Source of the DNA: Euglena gracilis
Lineage: Eukaryota; Euglenida; Euglenophyceae; Euglenales
Reading direction: 5' to 3'
NCBI GenBank assembly: GCA_039621445.1
Contig: CP154954.1
Span: 11,071,229-11,135,228 of the forward strand
DNA length: 64,000 nucleotides
The first letter of the stretch is position 1; each line of letters starts with the position of its first letter. Positions 62,519-64,000 of this stretch are shown here, one piece after another. The position numbers and the translations under genes were made by a program. Below the pieces are notes generated by a model. The model made no database searches. It saw only the letters and a program-made list of their open reading frames with translations, and was not told the origin of the DNA.

Positions 62519-63708
62519 ATAAGCATGCGGCGTCCCATCTGCAGGCCCGGGTTTTCCCGAGGCGGTGGAGGACTTCCGCGCACGCCTAATCCCCAGAAGT
62601 CGACAGGAAATTACTGCCGGCAGTACTTACAGCAGAGGTCTTACCTCTGCGGGTAAGCCAGGGAAACGCGCTTAACGCGGAAGGTGGAGTCGTAATGGCT
62701 CACCAGCCACACCTGGAGGTTGTTGCACCACAACACCTCGATCAGGCGTTCGATGTCGGGGTGTAGTGGGTAGAATTCCTACTGCACGCCGAGGGGTCCG
62801 ACTGTATGAATACAGTCGTAGATTGCCTTCAGCCTTCGGGCCAACACACGCTGGTCCCGAAATCTCAACTGGTGCAGGTAACTGCGACCAGTGGAGTCGC
62901 TGAAGAGACCCCAGTTCTGGCAGGGGTATCCCAGCCAAAACCAGAGCTCCCAGAAACCTGGCTGGGTTTCCAGCAAGGGTCTGCGACCTTCACCTTCGAA
63001 GGCGTACAGATCTATCCCGTAATGGAATAGTCTGACTCGGTTCTCGCTGTGGCGTAATACCACATCGATGACTGCTTGTGGAGGGGTGACGGGGCGGTTT
63101 CCTGCAATATGGTAACCATGCTGCATTCGCCAGCCTTCGTCCTCCAGCTCCTCCTTGAACCTGAGCATATGCTCAAAGTCCGAGAGGACTTCTGCTGGTT
63201 CCTCTTCCTCCTCACGTGCTGTTCCCTTACCTTTACCCTCACCCTTCCCTTTGCCGGCCACGTCTTTGCCTTCTCCCTTGCCTTTGCCCTCAGCCCTGCC
63301 TGTGTCCTTTCCCGTCTGGGGAATACCAGAGGGTCGGGCGCTCGGTGCCGCCGGAGTCGGTTCGGTTCCTTCCCATTCCATCTCTGGGGAGGGACCTGGC
63401 CGACCCGCTGCACGTCGCGGTGACGGCGTGGCTGGGGGTTGGCTAGGAGTCTGGCGTGGGCTTGGCTTCGGCGCAGGTGGTCGCGGCTCCTTCCATACCG
63501 GAGGGAGCGGCGGTGGTGGTATTGCGGCAACAGGACGGCTCATCGCCACCTGTGCCTCTGCCGGTGGTTTTCCAGCCGGGGTATCCTGGCTGGCTTCCAC
63601 CTGCATCGCCACACCGCCTTCCGCGTCCCGTGGGCTGGGTCGCCTGGGCTGTGGGGTAAGGTTCTCCGTAGTCCTGTCGCGCTGCAGGGTGGCAGGTAAT
63701 ACTGCCAC
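62519..63708 (-). CDS. Family C accessory ORF, N-terminal part (copy D3)
   Basis: The frame at 62779-63708 holds, in one piece, the order that is broken elsewhere: Arg/Pro-rich start, Lys-Gly repeat (KGEGKDVAGKGKGEGKGKG), acidic linker, then VRLFHYGIDLYAFEG and PGFWELWFWLGYPCQNWGLF and VGPLGVQ. After a stop near 62778 the block continues with YPQR, a Cys-x2-Cys (CKYC) and VDFWGLGVRG at about 62590-62650. The domain is not one I know. The Lys-Gly stretch suggests nucleic-acid binding, by analogy with the family B gag tail. Confidence 0.6.
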
Positions 63709-64000
63709 ACCTGCCGGGGGCTAGCCGGGTAATACCGGGGTTGCCACCCGCAGCTGCGGCTGGTACGGATGGCATGGGGTGTATCCACGGCCTGAAGGGC
63801 AGCCAGAGAGGAGTAATACCTCGACCGGTGCTCTTCAGACACGAATACTGGCTCCTGCAGGAAGTGCCGAGCAAGCTCATCCTGCTCGGTTTCCGGAGGT
63901 GCCATGTGATAGTAGGGAGTCTCCTGCCGACGGATGATATCCGCAGTCTGGACAGGAGCTGCACTGGGCGGTCGGGCTGCCACACGGTGGGGAGGTTCAT
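63540..64000 (-). pseudogene. Family C first accessory ORF, C-terminal part (copy D3, cut by window end)
   Basis: Minus-strand Pro/Arg/Gln-rich frames (for example PPETEQDELARHFLQEPVFV) in the position of the first accessory ORF of D1 and D2. The conserved RDLG block would lie beyond the window. Frames are shifted near 63720. Assignment rests on position and composition. Confidence 0.4.

Overview
This is a repeat-dense eukaryotic nuclear window from a draft assembly (N runs at 1299-1311 and 2480-2482). I find no host gene, rRNA, tRNA or CRISPR array that I can support. Almost all coding capacity belongs to nested, mostly broken LTR retrotransposons of Ty3/gypsy (chromovirus) type. Long homopolymeric G/C runs are common, and several frameshifts fall in them. 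Retrotransposons that encode cytosine methyltransferases have been reported from charophyte algae and dinoflagellates, so a large-genome alga is a reasonable guess, but the host cannot be named from this sequence.

Layout. 1-1298: partial 3' accessory ORF of the family C element. 2909-4300: small element with terminal inverted repeats. 4655-11081 (- strand): complete LTR element of family A, with near-identical LTRs and a 4-bp target duplication, gag-like but without reverse transcriptase. 11318-17928 (+): family B copy 1, truncated. 17929-18605 (+): family C gag fragment. 18606-27462 and 39305-44564 (-): one large family C element, split by family B copy 2 at 27467-39300 (+). 44565-49215: three rearranged family C pieces. 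50505-51660 (+): 5' end of another C copy. 51670-56539 (-): C accessory ORFs and chromodomain end. 56540-64000 (-): 3' LTR and accessory ORFs of a further C element, interrupted at 59428-61094 by a 1.67-kb LTR element (E).

How it works together. Family B encodes a long coiled-coil gag, then a cytosine-5 methyltransferase-like domain fused to an NPPW amino-methyltransferase-like domain, then protease, RT, RNase H, integrase and chromodomain. Family C encodes gag with two zinc knuckles, a UAG at the gag/protease border conserved in three copies, protease, a Cys-rich segment, a degenerate NPP-type domain, RT-RNase H-integrase-chromodomain, and then several kilobases of Pro-rich accessory ORFs before the polypurine tract and 3' LTR. 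Element E carries an NPPF methyltransferase-like ORF and nothing else. Family A keeps degenerate forms of both methyltransferase domains. The main signals are the spread of methyltransferase-like domains over four LTR families, the unrecognised family C accessory proteins, and a palindromic 5' end on B copy 2 that looks like fossilised self-primed reverse transcription.
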